Origin: Bacteroidales bacterium
GTDB lineage: Bacteria > Bacteroidota > Bacteroidia > Bacteroidales > UBA932
Direction of reading: 5' to 3'
NCBI GenBank assembly: GCA_017553405.1
Contig: JAFZME010000015.1
Coordinates: 1 to 35,955, forward strand
Length of the DNA stretch: 35,955 nt
A model generated the notes under the pieces. The model saw only the letters and a program-made list of their open reading frames with translations, had not been told where the DNA came from and did not search any database. The position numbers and the translations under genes are program-made. Shown here piece after piece: positions 16,445 to 25,217 of this stretch. How positions within the stretch are numbered: position 1 is the first letter of the stretch; every line of letters starts with the position of its first letter.

Positions 16445-16465
16445 GAGGACCTTTCCGCGGATATT
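16425..16465 (-). terminator. Rho-independent terminator of the lipoprotein/OmpA operon
   Basis: A 15-pair stem (16431-16445 with 16451-16465, one G-U pair in the RNA) and a five-base loop. On the minus strand it is followed by six U residues (plus A tract 16427-16432). It lies just after the ompA-like stop at 16481 and ends the long upstream operon. The same DNA overlaps the promoter of the polysaccharide operon. Confidence 0.88.
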
Positions 16466-16480
16466 CATACAGGGTGGAAA

Positions 16481-17623
16481 TTATTTCTCAGCTTCGAGGA
16501 AACTGACCTCGACGCAACGGTTCTTTTTGTAGGCTTCTTCCGTAGTTCCGCTGTCTAACGGACGGTCTTCGCCATATCCGACATATTCGATCCTGTCGCG
16601 CTCGATGCCCTTGGAGGTCAGGTATTCGAGGACTGCAAGGCAGCGCTGTTCGGAGAGCGCCTTGTTGAACCATCTGTTGCCTATCTCATCGGCGTGGCCG
16701 GCAAGCATTGCACGGACTTCGGGGTGCTGCTTCATATATTCGACAATGATGTCGAGATTGTTTGAAGATTCGGTCTTGAGATTGGCTGAATTGTATTCGA
16801 AATAGGTGTTGCCGAATTCTTCGAACACCTTCTTGTGCTCATTCGCGTCTTTGTCCTCTGCGGGAGCGGCGGCGACAGTGTCCTTGGGCTCCGTGACGGC
16901 AGCCACGGTGTCCTTCGGAGGCTCAACCGGCGAGGCCACGGTGTCTTTCGGCTGCTCGGTCGCTGCGGCCGCGGTGTCAGGCGCGGGAGCGGCGGAAGAG
17001 GTGGTGTCGGGAGCGGCCAACGTGCCTTCATTGCCGCTGCCTTCATCTCCGCTGCCCTTCTTCGCCTTGTTGTTCTTGCCGCCGAAGCGGAAGGCGAGTC
17101 CGAGGGTGACACTGACGTCGTGGTTGAGCTTGGAGGTGCTGTTCTCGAAGACCTTGCCGGACATTCCGGTGTACTTGACGTCGGGAACGATGGTGACGAC
17201 CTTGCCGAGGTTGACGGGCAGCATCACACCGGCACCGAGACCGAGGGAGCCTTTGTCGATGTGGGCGTAACCTGCGTGGATATAGGGAACGAAGAAACTG
17301 ACGGGACGGAACAGGAGGTCGGCGTGGCCGTAGTTGAACTTGCTCTTTCCGTAGTTGGTCTTCTCGTCGCTGATCGAGTATCCCTGCCATCCGGCCCTGA
17401 AACCGATCCACTCCTTGAAGTATTTTCCGATGTAGACATCGATGGCCGTACCGGCGCCTTCATAGGAGAACGCGCGGTTGGCGTTGTCGTGGTTCTTGCC
17501 GTCAAAGCCGATGTTGACACCGCCTCCGGCGCCGATGAACCACTCGGTGTCCCTGGTCTGCTGGGCGGACAGGGAGAATGCGGCTGCAAGAAGTCCTGCA
17601 ATGATTAGTAAGATTCTTTTCAT
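16481..17623 (-). CDS. OmpA-family outer-membrane protein
   Basis: A 380-residue protein. The signal peptide MKRILLIIAGLLAAAFSLSA is followed by an eight-strand-type barrel (about 25-185, with glycine/aromatic alternation such as WFIGAGGGVNIGF). A linker rich in Ala, Pro, Glu and Thr (about 190-265) holds three PKDTVA repeats. The C-terminal OmpA domain binds peptidoglycan: YFEYNSANLKTES, GHADEIG with the diaminopimelate-binding Asp, NKALSEQRCLAVLEYL, and NRCVEV with the matching Arg. It anchors the outer membrane to the cell wall. It is the last gene of the lipoprotein operon, six bases after the preceding barrel gene, with a strong terminator behind it. A role in stabilising the surface structure is inference. 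Confidence 0.93.
   Translation of the reverse strand: MKRILLIIAGLLAAAFSLSAQQTRDTEWFIGAGGGVNIGFDGKNHDNANRAFSYEGAGTAIDVYIGKYFKEWIGFRAGWQGYSISDEKTNYGKSKFNYGHADLLFRPVSFFVPYIHAGYAHIDKGSLGLGAGVMLPVNLGKVVTIVPDVKYTGMSGKVFENSTSKLNHDVSVTLGLAFRFGGKNNKAKKGSGDEGSGNEGTLAAPDTTSSAAPAPDTAAAATEQPKDTVASPVEPPKDTVAAVTEPKDTVAAAPAEDKDANEHKKVFEEFGNTYFEYNSANLKTESSNNLDIIVEYMKQHPEVRAMLAGHADEIGNRWFNKALSEQRCLAVLEYLTSKGIERDRIEYVGYGEDRPLDSGTTEEAYKKNRCVEVSFLEAEK
16872..16960 (-). repeat. PKDTVA-coding tandem repeats in the OmpA linker
   Basis: Three imperfect copies of about 30-33 bases (plus strand CACGGTGTCCTTCGG-like units near 16874, 16904 and 16937) encode PKDTVA spaced 10-11 residues apart. Such proline/acid linkers often vary in copy number between strains. 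Confidence 0.7.
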
Positions 17624-17629
17624 AGGGTT

Positions 17630-18319
17630 TTATTTTTTTGCAGGGATGTGGAACAGGAGACCGCCGGCAAACTTGGCCTTGCCGTCCAGAGGGAATCCGG
17701 GATAGCCCTTGACGGCATCCTTGTCTTCCTTGTCGGGGAAGATACCGTTGTAGCGGTCGGTAAATCCTTCGGCGCAGATGTCGAGGTAGATGCCGACGAC
17801 GGGGCTGACCTTGAACTCGAACTGGAAGCCGAGGCGGAGACCGAAGTTGTGGTTCTTCGTGGTGTACTCCTGCCAGGGGTGATTGCCCTCAAAGTCGTTC
17901 TTGAACCAGTCGGTGTAGCCGTAGCCAACACCGAAATAGGCCTTCGGCTGGAAGAAGCCGTCGGGATTGCCGGTTATGACGCGGAGGTTGAGCATTGCGT
18001 CGGCGAAGACGTCGATACTCTTGAAGTGATAAGGACGGAACATATGATCCGCGGTCTCCTTGATGTTGAAACCGGAATTGTTGTTGCCGAACTGGGCCAT
18101 AACCCTGATTCCCCAGAACTGCTCGAAATCGTAGCCGATCGAGAGGCCGGTGTGCCAGGTGAAGTTCTTCACGCCTTTGGAGGCGTCGTAGTAGGAGAAG
18201 CTGTTCTCGTTGATGGAGATGAGTCCTCCGCCCTGTACTCCGATGTTCCAGCCCTTCTGCGCGTTGGCCGTGATACAGGCAGCGACGAGCGCTATGACAA
18301 GAATGAGTTTTTTACACAT
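17630..18319 (-). CDS. Small outer-membrane beta-barrel protein
   Basis: I choose the ATG at 18319 (MCKKLILVIALVAACITANAQ), which gives a clean signal peptide with an A-N-A-Q cleavage site and 229 residues. A TTG nine bases upstream is possible but unneeded. The mature part alternates aromatic/glycine strands (GWNIGVQGGGLISI, TWHTGLSIGYDFEQFWGIRVMAQF, AYFGVGYGYTDWF, GLRLGFQFEFKVS), as in the OMP_b-brl/porin-family barrels of Bacteroidota. No ligand or enzyme motif is visible. It sits between the FISUMP-bearing lipoprotein (24 bases upstream) and the OmpA-like gene (6 bases downstream), so it is co-transcribed with the fimbrillin-like set. Confidence 0.85.
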   Translation of the reverse strand: MCKKLILVIALVAACITANAQKGWNIGVQGGGLISINENSFSYYDASKGVKNFTWHTGLSIGYDFEQFWGIRVMAQFGNNNSGFNIKETADHMFRPYHFKSIDVFADAMLNLRVITGNPDGFFQPKAYFGVGYGYTDWFKNDFEGNHPWQEYTTKNHNFGLRLGFQFEFKVSPVVGIYLDICAEGFTDRYNGIFPDKEDKDAVKGYPGFPLDGKAKFAGGLLFHIPAKK

Positions 18320-18343
18320 AGTATTCAATATTTTAGGCTATGA

Positions 18344-20197
18344 TTATTCTTCAGTAACATCGCGTACCAGACGGACGCAGGCGCCGTAGCTGCGGGGATA
18401 TTCGTGCGGGTTGAAGAGGCTGCCTCCATACAGAAGCAGTTTTCCATATTGCGTATTGTGCTCATCTTCGGTTCCTGACCAATAGGCTCCGACATAATCA
18501 CCGACATCCTCGTGGCTTGTGGCGACATTTGTTCCAATCCGGACTCCGGCACAAGGCCAGAACACGGCGCCGTTCTCTTCCATTGCCTCCCAAGTGCCGC
18601 AAGAACCTGCAGTGGCATCTTCCGCTTTATAGGTGTTCACGCTGAAATTGTACCCGATTTCAGTGACCGGAGTGAAAGAGCATCCTTCCGGTGTAGTCCA
18701 GTTGTCCGGCAGGAAAACAAGGCCGCGGATCGGATTGTTTTCGGAACCGACATATACTGTTGCATAAGCAAAGAGGCTCATAGCATTGGTGCGCTCCGTA
18801 AACAGATAAACACCTTCATCGGCTGTAATGGTCCTCCAGCCCTTGGCCGCCATACAGTCTGTCCATCCCGTTCCAATACCGATATAATCGGTGGTTTCGA
18901 CCGCTCCTGAAATCACGGGAATTCCGTGGTCGTTGTTGTTGGAGGAGAATCCGAACAGGTCGATCAATCCTTCGTAGGAGTCGAAATCTTCGTAATTGTA
19001 CTTACCTACAATGTCATACTGATTTGCGGCTATCATCCAGCCGTTACGGCCTTTGCTCTCGTCGCGTACTCCGTTCTTGATGTAGGCCCAGAGGTTGCCT
19101 TTTGCGATATATGCCTTGGCGTTCTCAGATATCGAGAACTGACCGGAAAGCGCATCTTCCGGAAGTATCGGCTCACCCATAGTGAGCGAGACCTTATGAC
19201 GCACGCCGGCTTTGAACCCTCCTGTCGGGGCGTCTTTTTCGGCATAGAGCACACGGTATCCGTTCTCGTCGAAAGCGGTGAAGGATATTTTTCCGCTCAC
19301 CTCTCCGGGGATTACAACCGCGTGATACCAGTCTCCTGCAGTGGGGCCGACAGTGATAGCCTGGTCGAATTTCAGGGTAATATAGGAATAATTAAGAATA
19401 TCCGGATCACTGGGCATAAGACTGTTCCACGCCCTTGCTCCGGAGCCGTCGGCCATAAGCCCGGCTTTGCCGGACAGCGTGGCGCCGCTCTTTGACCTGA
19501 TGACGATTTTCGATATGGAATATTCCTTGTCGTCATCAGTTGCCATATTGAAGCGTATCATAGACGTCGCCGGCCTGAAATTGTCGAAATTGACAACTCC
19601 GGTGTTCAGGATGTCGCCTCTCGTGTAGATGTGGGTGTTGGTGTGTCCGCCGTCGGTCGGAGCGAAATCCGCGTCGTAAAGGATTTGGTGCGATCCGTAA
19701 TTTGCGTTATCCTGATCTTCACGAACAAAGCACCGCCAGAAATGCTCATTCTGTTCTCCGGTGAAAGGGGCGAAATCGAGTTGATCGTTTTGATTTTCGG
19801 GGAAAACGGCAAGGAAACAGTATTCGTCGGAATCATTTCCGGTGGATCCGCCGACAAAATCTTTCCTGTCCATTTGGGTGCGTAATGTCGCCAGGGCCGG
19901 ATTCGGCCATTTTATGGAAATGCCACACCGGGTTTTACACGCATAATTTTCATCAAAGGACCCAAGGTCGGACAACCAGGCGGCAGGGAAGCTCATTACG
20001 GTAACCCACTCGCCCCCGGTCCAGACCAGGGATGTTGACTCATTATCGGCAAATACGGATTTTGTCGAAGACAGGTCCGCATTGAAGGTCATACCGACAA
20101 CCGGAGAATCCTCTTCCGGCTGATTTTTTTCTTTTGAACAACTGATTCCAAGGACCAGTCCAAGGGAAATCAAAACAAGTATAGATAATTTTTTCAT
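18344..20197 (-). CDS. Fimbrillin-like lipoprotein fused to a FISUMP-like C-terminal domain
   Basis: The start is the ATG at 20197: its Shine-Dalgarno (GAGGAGG) lies inside the last codons of the preceding gene, one base separates stop and start, and the lipobox LGISC puts Cys at residue 20. It has 617 residues. Residues 21-345 are the fimbrillin-like part: TFNADLSSTKSVF (K46), LVWTGGEWVTVMSF, FLAVFPEN, FRPATSMIRFNM (208-219), DWYHAVVIP and GFKAGVRHKVSLTM. Residues 350-617 differ: SGQFSISENAKAYIAKGNL, then a FISUMP-like domain with GWRTITADEG, AGVRIG, YWSGTED and GACVRLVRD. It is the longest and last of the ten paralogues and the only one without the Trp/acid tail. It could be a tip adhesin; that is inference. 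Confidence 0.85.
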   Translation of the reverse strand: MKKLSILVLISLGLVLGISCSKEKNQPEEDSPVVGMTFNADLSSTKSVFADNESTSLVWTGGEWVTVMSFPAAWLSDLGSFDENYACKTRCGISIKWPNPALATLRTQMDRKDFVGGSTGNDSDEYCFLAVFPENQNDQLDFAPFTGEQNEHFWRCFVREDQDNANYGSHQILYDADFAPTDGGHTNTHIYTRGDILNTGVVNFDNFRPATSMIRFNMATDDDKEYSISKIVIRSKSGATLSGKAGLMADGSGARAWNSLMPSDPDILNYSYITLKFDQAITVGPTAGDWYHAVVIPGEVSGKISFTAFDENGYRVLYAEKDAPTGGFKAGVRHKVSLTMGEPILPEDALSGQFSISENAKAYIAKGNLWAYIKNGVRDESKGRNGWMIAANQYDIVGKYNYEDFDSYEGLIDLFGFSSNNNDHGIPVISGAVETTDYIGIGTGWTDCMAAKGWRTITADEGVYLFTERTNAMSLFAYATVYVGSENNPIRGLVFLPDNWTTPEGCSFTPVTEIGYNFSVNTYKAEDATAGSCGTWEAMEENGAVFWPCAGVRIGTNVATSHEDVGDYVGAYWSGTEDEHNTQYGKLLLYGGSLFNPHEYPRSYGACVRLVRDVTEE

Positions 20198-20198
20198 A

Positions 20199-21371
20199 CT
20201 ACCATTCCTCCTCGGTATAATCTCCTGCATTCCCGGCTGAAGGGTTCAAAAGGGAAGTGAGTTTAAGTGTGAAGTTGTATTTCTTTCCTGCACGGAATCC
20301 GTTCGGAGAAGTAATCGTGCCCGCGACCAATGGAATAGAATGCGTGTCAAGGGCGCTAATCTTAATGGTTATGGGCGTGTTGTCCGGATCGGGTAAACCG
20401 TCGGCCTCGGGGTTTTCCGCCCAGGAAATACGTTCCGGAGAGGGAATAATCACCACATTGAAGGGAATCTCGTTTGGAGTGGGGCCGATTTCAAAGATGT
20501 AACCTTGCGTTCCTCTCGAATACACCCAGATTGTGTTCGAATAACCGTAGCTGTCCGGATTGTAGCCGGGAACGAGCCCGGCGTTCCTGATGTCTCCATA
20601 TTGGGACAGGAGGCAATCTCCGGAAATGCGATAATCGAATCCGGGATCACCGACAGCCTCTACCATAATTTCTCTTACCTCAAACGGAGTTTCGTCGGTC
20701 GAGAGGGTAAAGCTCAGCATAGCGTTTCTCGGCTTGAAGTTGTCGAAGGCAACCGTCCGGCTTCCGGCGATAATCTGATCGCGGCCATATAAATAATTGG
20801 GCATCTCTGCCGCTTCTCTGGCGAAATCGTAGCAAATCTGGCCTCTGCCGAAATCATCCAGGTACTGCGTAGACGGAACATTGGCCCTGATCCACATAGA
20901 GTTATTGAAGGCACTGCCATAGAAGGATTCATCATCGGCAGTGACCAGTTCCGACGTGAAATTTGTCGCCGGGTAGAACGCGAGGAAGGCAAACTGCCCT
21001 GTCTTTGAGTCGTCATCCCCTCCCACCCAGGCTTTCCTGGCCTTGTTGGACCGGAACGTGGCTTCGCGCTTGTTGTTGGTGTTGACTTCGGCAGACATAG
21101 ATTCCCACGTCTGAGTCAAAATCTTATCGGGGTTGGAGAGTTCGTCTCCATTGCCGTCAAAAGCATAGATCGAGCATACCGCCGCCCTGTCGTCATTGTC
21201 CCATTCCAGCACAGAGGTGCTTCCCGGGGCAAAGTGGGAGCGCACGGCCGGCAGGGACGAAGTAAACAACATCCCATTGTCTTCAATGGCCGGCTGCACA
21301 GAACCTTTCTGGCAGGAAAGGACTATTGAAGCTATCGCTATAATAGTTGTATAAAGTGCTGTTTTTCTCAT
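20199..21371 (-). CDS. Fimbrillin-like lipoprotein (paralogue 9)
   Basis: A 390-residue lipoprotein: MRKTALYTTIIAIASIVLSC, lipid Cys20. Family landmarks in order are LFTSSLPAVRSHF (R44), LEWDNDDRAAVCSIY, KAWVGGDDD, FAFLAFYPAT, FKPRNAMLSFTL, IPFNVVIIPSP, GFRAGKKYNFTLKL and the tail SAGNAGDYTEEEW. The WVGGD segment is shared with the paralogue at 25218 and, less exactly, with the FISUMP fusion downstream (FVGGS). The last codons (GAG GAG GAA TGG TAG) double as the ribosome-binding site of the next gene. The upstream spacer has GGAAGGA just before the ATG. It probably forms part of a surface appendage or adhesin; the ligand is unknown. Confidence 0.82.
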   Translation of the reverse strand: MRKTALYTTIIAIASIVLSCQKGSVQPAIEDNGMLFTSSLPAVRSHFAPGSTSVLEWDNDDRAAVCSIYAFDGNGDELSNPDKILTQTWESMSAEVNTNNKREATFRSNKARKAWVGGDDDSKTGQFAFLAFYPATNFTSELVTADDESFYGSAFNNSMWIRANVPSTQYLDDFGRGQICYDFAREAAEMPNYLYGRDQIIAGSRTVAFDNFKPRNAMLSFTLSTDETPFEVREIMVEAVGDPGFDYRISGDCLLSQYGDIRNAGLVPGYNPDSYGYSNTIWVYSRGTQGYIFEIGPTPNEIPFNVVIIPSPERISWAENPEADGLPDPDNTPITIKISALDTHSIPLVAGTITSPNGFRAGKKYNFTLKLTSLLNPSAGNAGDYTEEEW

Positions 21372-21385
21372 ATTCCTTCCGCTGC

Positions 21386-22789
21386 TTAGAGATTAATTTC
21401 ATCATACTCTCCGGCGTTTCCGGCCGAAGGATCGTTTATCGGTCTCAAGGAGAGGTTGAAACTGTATTTGGTCCCCTCTTCAAGTCCGGTCCATTCATAT
21501 TCATTGTGTTTGGGGTTGAACATCTGTCCCGAAAGGGCGTATGTGGCCCTGTGGGTGGCTACCCCTGAAATGTCGTACGCAGTGAAGATAAGCCGGGGCT
21601 TAAGTTCGGATGTCGGGGTGTAGTTCCTTGTCGGTGCGGTGACAAGGGTGTAGGTGTCGCCCGGAGTGGCGGATATCGATATGGGGCTTTGGAATTTAAG
21701 CCTGACGTAGCTCTCGGCATTTTCCATAATACTCCAGCAACTCTGGTCTTCCTTTGTTATGGCGGTAAGATAATAGGGATCGAGGATGGGCGCATCCCAC
21801 CTGTTCCAAAGGCGTATATCCAGGTCTTCGTCCATTGTCAATGTGAATGGGATTTCTCCGGAGAGAGGGTAGGTGCCGGTAATATACCTGTCTTCGCCAG
21901 ACATAACGTATCTTTCCGGGGAACTCATCTTGACATCGATATGGTCAATCACGGCAGATTCTCCCTGAGTGGATATGGTGAATTGAAGGAGCGAAGTCAG
22001 TATCCTGAAATTGTCGAATTCGGGAAGCCATCCTTCGTTCTGAAGCTGATCGTAGCTTGCTGTGCCGCTGCTCCTTTCGAAGGTGGGGTCTTCTTCGTCG
22101 ACGATGTTGCCATTGGCGTCCATATCTTCCGTTCCGATGTCGAACAGTATCTGCTTGTCGAACCAGTTGATGCCGTCCTGCTCGGTAGGAATCCTGACCA
22201 TCATAGTAGGGAAATAGATGGGTAGATAATACCGTGCTGTAAGGCGGGTCCACTCTACAGCCCTGAAATCAAAGTTGACCGATGATGCCGGGTAATGGGC
22301 GAAGAACCAGTACGTTTCTTCCCCATTCCTTGCTTCCGGCAGCCAGTCCTTCAAAAGTTTGTCGGAAGTGAACAATGCCTTGCCGTTCGCGTCGACGGAC
22401 GAGAGGGTAAGATAGTCCATTGACATCTCGTGGGTGTGGCTTAACAAATAAAGATAAGCAGCCAGGGAAGCATAATCTTCCTTTTGCTGTTCAGTCAGAT
22501 TCAGATCGGGGTTGCCGGCAAGTATCCCGATATTTTCCTCTATAAGGCCGTAAAACTCTTCCACTACACCAAGCCTGGAGGCAAAGACCGCAATCTGGTC
22601 GTTGGCGTCCCACTTGATGTCAAGGCCGTCCATATGTCCTTTGGCGAGGCTCGGGAGAGTGGCTCTTACCGACAGTTTGGCGCCGCCGTCAATTTCTTCC
22701 GGCTGCCTGTCCCCCTTGAGAGACTTTGCGCAGGAGACGACGGCAAGTGCCGCGACCGCGCTCAATAAAATATATAGTGCTTTTCTCAT
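21386..22789 (-). CDS. Fimbrillin-like lipoprotein (paralogue 8)
   Basis: Two ATGs lie side by side (22792 and 22789). The GGAGG at about 22796-22800 is better spaced, six bases, from the second, so I use 22789 (467 residues, lipid Cys20 after ALAVVS). Landmarks are LSVRATLPSLAKGHM (K50), IKWDANDQIAVFASR, a helical insertion rich in E, L and Y at about 80-125 (LNLTEQQKEDYASLAAYLYLL) that its paralogues lack, YWFFAHYPAS, FRILTSLLQFTI, TYTLVTAP, GLEEGTKYSFNLSL and the tail SAGNAGEYDEINL. The tail shares SAGNAG with the next gene, suggesting a recent duplication or exchange at the 3' end. Function is inferred only from the family and operon. Confidence 0.8.
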   Translation of the reverse strand: MRKALYILLSAVAALAVVSCAKSLKGDRQPEEIDGGAKLSVRATLPSLAKGHMDGLDIKWDANDQIAVFASRLGVVEEFYGLIEENIGILAGNPDLNLTEQQKEDYASLAAYLYLLSHTHEMSMDYLTLSSVDANGKALFTSDKLLKDWLPEARNGEETYWFFAHYPASSVNFDFRAVEWTRLTARYYLPIYFPTMMVRIPTEQDGINWFDKQILFDIGTEDMDANGNIVDEEDPTFERSSGTASYDQLQNEGWLPEFDNFRILTSLLQFTISTQGESAVIDHIDVKMSSPERYVMSGEDRYITGTYPLSGEIPFTLTMDEDLDIRLWNRWDAPILDPYYLTAITKEDQSCWSIMENAESYVRLKFQSPISISATPGDTYTLVTAPTRNYTPTSELKPRLIFTAYDISGVATHRATYALSGQMFNPKHNEYEWTGLEEGTKYSFNLSLRPINDPSAGNAGEYDEINL

Positions 22790-22801
22790 CATCGTCCTCC
22801 G

Positions 22802-24019
22802 TTAAAGTTGTTCGAAAGTTCCGCTGCCATCCTGGTAGCTGCCGGGGCCGTCTCCATTGGTGCCGGTGTCAAGGTTGGCAGGATAAAGCGTAACAGATGT
22901 CCTGTAGCGGCCGCCGGCGACGAAACCGTTGGCCGGTGCGGTCTTTTCTCCCTTAAGCACAAGCTTGTCATCCGTGTCATAGCCATAGAACACGACTCTT
23001 GAGTCGGTGTACTTGTTGCACGGCCAGGCCTGAAGCTCCGTGGCCCGAACTTCAGGGAATCCCGAAGCATAGGACGGCATAACGACGGCCATAACATAGT
23101 TTGTGTTTTCGAATGGCGTGACCTGGAGTGTGTTCAGTTTAATATCCACGTAGTTGCAGACGTCATCTTCATCAGCATAGAAAAGTATATCTGCAGTTGC
23201 GTGCTGTGAGCATAGATAGCACTCGCCGGTCAGGGCGACGGCGTCTTCCACGATTATCCTTATCCTGTTAAGATTGTAGTATTCCCCGTCTGAGCTCTGT
23301 ACCGTGAACATAATGATGGAGGTGGCGGGCGTGAAGTGATTGAACACCACTTCTTCTCCGTCAAGTATCTGCTTTTTCGTTATACAGCCGTAAACTCTGT
23401 CCGGGTTGTCGAGGTTGAAACCGTGGTCGACGCAGATATGATAGCGGCCTATACCTTCAGTGGCTATTTGCTTGGTGGCAACTTCGCAAGGTATGCCGTA
23501 GATGGTTTTGACCTCTTCTTCAACTTCTCCTTCCCAGAACTTTACGAAATTCTTTGCGGTTTTTTCCGCGGATCTGTTGGCGGGATAGATGGCGGAGAAG
23601 ATGAACAGATCGTCATCTTCGGCTTCGTCGTTGATTGCATTGACGAAATCTCCCCTTGTTCTGTTGGTAATGATCCTGGTTGCGGTAGACTCGCTGCTCG
23701 TCAGGGTGCCGTAGGCTCCGACAAGATATTTCTCAAGGGGATCTCCGACATTCAGTCCGCGGGCGTATTGATTGAGCTCTTGCGTGGCGGTGGCTAACGT
23801 GCCGACATATCCTCCATACACGGCGATGTCGTCATAGGACGACCAGTACAATGTGGGATTTTCGATGTCCTGGAAGTAGGACTTGCTGCTTCCGAGGTCG
23901 GCCTTGAAAGTCATAAGTTCGTCTGCCGCGGAAGGGGTGTCACTCCTTGAGCCCGCTTGTTTCGAGCAGGAGAGAATGGCGAGGGCCGCCAGCAGCGCAT
24001 ATATGTATCTATTTTTCAT
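22802..24019 (-). CDS. Fimbrillin-like lipoprotein (paralogue 7)
   Basis: A 405-residue lipoprotein: MKNRYIYALLAALAILSC, lipid Cys18. Landmarks are MTFKADLGSSKSYF (K46), LYWSSYDDIAVYG, LFIFSAIYPAN, FTPATSIIMFTVQS, a Cys-containing stretch GECYLCSQH in the middle, NYVMAVVMPSYASG, GFVAGGRYRTSVTLYP and a longer Gly/Asp tail DGPGSYQDGSGTFEQL. The tail keeps the G-x-Y but ends in Leu rather than Trp. Both this gene and the FISUMP fusion begin the mature domain with F-x-A-D-L-(S/G)-S-x-K-S. Eleven bases separate it from the upstream gene. Confidence 0.8.
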   Translation of the reverse strand: MKNRYIYALLAALAILSCSKQAGSRSDTPSAADELMTFKADLGSSKSYFQDIENPTLYWSSYDDIAVYGGYVGTLATATQELNQYARGLNVGDPLEKYLVGAYGTLTSSESTATRIITNRTRGDFVNAINDEAEDDDLFIFSAIYPANRSAEKTAKNFVKFWEGEVEEEVKTIYGIPCEVATKQIATEGIGRYHICVDHGFNLDNPDRVYGCITKKQILDGEEVVFNHFTPATSIIMFTVQSSDGEYYNLNRIRIIVEDAVALTGECYLCSQHATADILFYADEDDVCNYVDIKLNTLQVTPFENTNYVMAVVMPSYASGFPEVRATELQAWPCNKYTDSRVVFYGYDTDDKLVLKGEKTAPANGFVAGGRYRTSVTLYPANLDTGTNGDGPGSYQDGSGTFEQL

Positions 24020-24030
24020 AACTTCCGTTT

Positions 24031-25206
24031 TTACCAGGTTATATCTGTATAGAAACCGGCCTCTACCCAGTCATTCGAGGAGGTCTGTAAGAAGGGACTA
24101 AACGTGATGGTCGACAGATAGCGTCTTCCTGAGAGGAATCCATAGACGGTTGTTCCGTCAATAGTATAGGAGGGCAGGCTTTTCGTTGTCGAAGCAATGG
24201 TTTTGTAGGAACTGTCATACAACTCGATCAGGAGGTAGCTTCCCTCCGGAACTTTGGAAGGGAAGAGGGTGTAGTTGTAATATATTGAAGTCCCTTCAGT
24301 ATTTATCGTATCCCAAACATAGCCCTGGATATCCTTGTAATGATTGTAAGCGCTGACCGCACTGGTCCCGGCAACTTCGTCATAGGTGGCGGCGTCGATG
24401 TAGGAGTAGGGAATCGCCTGATATGAACCGTCGACAATCCCGTTGCCGGGCCACGCCGATGCGCTTGCGTAATTGTCAAGCACCAGAAGACAGTCGCCGG
24501 CGATGTCGACGTATTCGTTGTCAGGTTTGATAAGGCTCAATTTTATGGCTTGCGGATAAATATCTCCCTCGGAGCTCTTGAATTTGAAGGAAAGCATAGA
24601 GGTGGCGGGGCGGAAGGAGAGGAATGTGATTTTAGGCGCATCGAGCGCTTCTGCCAGGGAAATTTTGCCGGCTGTCCCGCACATAAAGAGACAATTTGCC
24701 GAGTTGGAGTTGTTTGAGTCGTACTGCCAATTGGGTATGGATACTTCTATTCCCGAGAAAGTATTTCCATTGCCGGTCAAAATTGCCGGGGAAAAATATG
24801 GATCACCGGAGAAGGGATGCACTGCTAAAAGCACGAGTCTTTCCCCCTCTTCTGCCTTGGAAAACAACTCTTCCGTTGTGCATCTGGTGGCGAATGTGGC
24901 TATTGTCCGGGAGGTATAACCACCTATTTGGGATGCGCTTGTGCAGTACGCACGACTCCAGTCGAGCGATTCGTTCGCTCCGTCGGAGACGGTCGGAACA
25001 GCATAGACCGAGAGAGATTCGCCGCCGCTCCAGTACAGGGACGCGTTGTCATTGGCAAAGTAGGCCTTTGTGTCGGACAGATCCGCCGTGAAGGTGAAGC
25101 AGTCGCCGCCCATATCGGGGAGCGTGTCTCCGGCTTGTTTTTTCTGGCAGGAGACAAGTGCAAGGACTGCGATAGAAACAGAAAACAGATATCTTAAGTG
25201 TTTCAT
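24031..25206 (-). CDS. Fimbrillin-like lipoprotein (paralogue 6)
   Basis: The ATG at 25206 (MKHLRYLFSVSIAVLALVSC, lipid Cys20) gives 391 residues; a longer reading from 25227 would add seven residues ahead of the signal peptide and is unlikely. Landmarks are FTFTADLSDTKAYF (K47), LYWSGGESLSVYA, LVLLAVHPFSG, FRPATSMLSFKFKS, GDCLLVLDNYASA, SYLLIELYDSS, GFLSGRRYLSTITF and the tail WVEAGFYTDITW. It ends in a single terminal Trp without a following acid. The stop is followed by a GGAAG-type site before the next ATG. Nothing points to an enzyme. Confidence 0.81.
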   Translation of the reverse strand: MKHLRYLFSVSIAVLALVSCQKKQAGDTLPDMGGDCFTFTADLSDTKAYFANDNASLYWSGGESLSVYAVPTVSDGANESLDWSRAYCTSASQIGGYTSRTIATFATRCTTEELFSKAEEGERLVLLAVHPFSGDPYFSPAILTGNGNTFSGIEVSIPNWQYDSNNSNSANCLFMCGTAGKISLAEALDAPKITFLSFRPATSMLSFKFKSSEGDIYPQAIKLSLIKPDNEYVDIAGDCLLVLDNYASASAWPGNGIVDGSYQAIPYSYIDAATYDEVAGTSAVSAYNHYKDIQGYVWDTINTEGTSIYYNYTLFPSKVPEGSYLLIELYDSSYKTIASTTKSLPSYTIDGTTVYGFLSGRRYLSTITFSPFLQTSSNDWVEAGFYTDITW

Positions 25207-25217
25207 AATGTCTGAAT

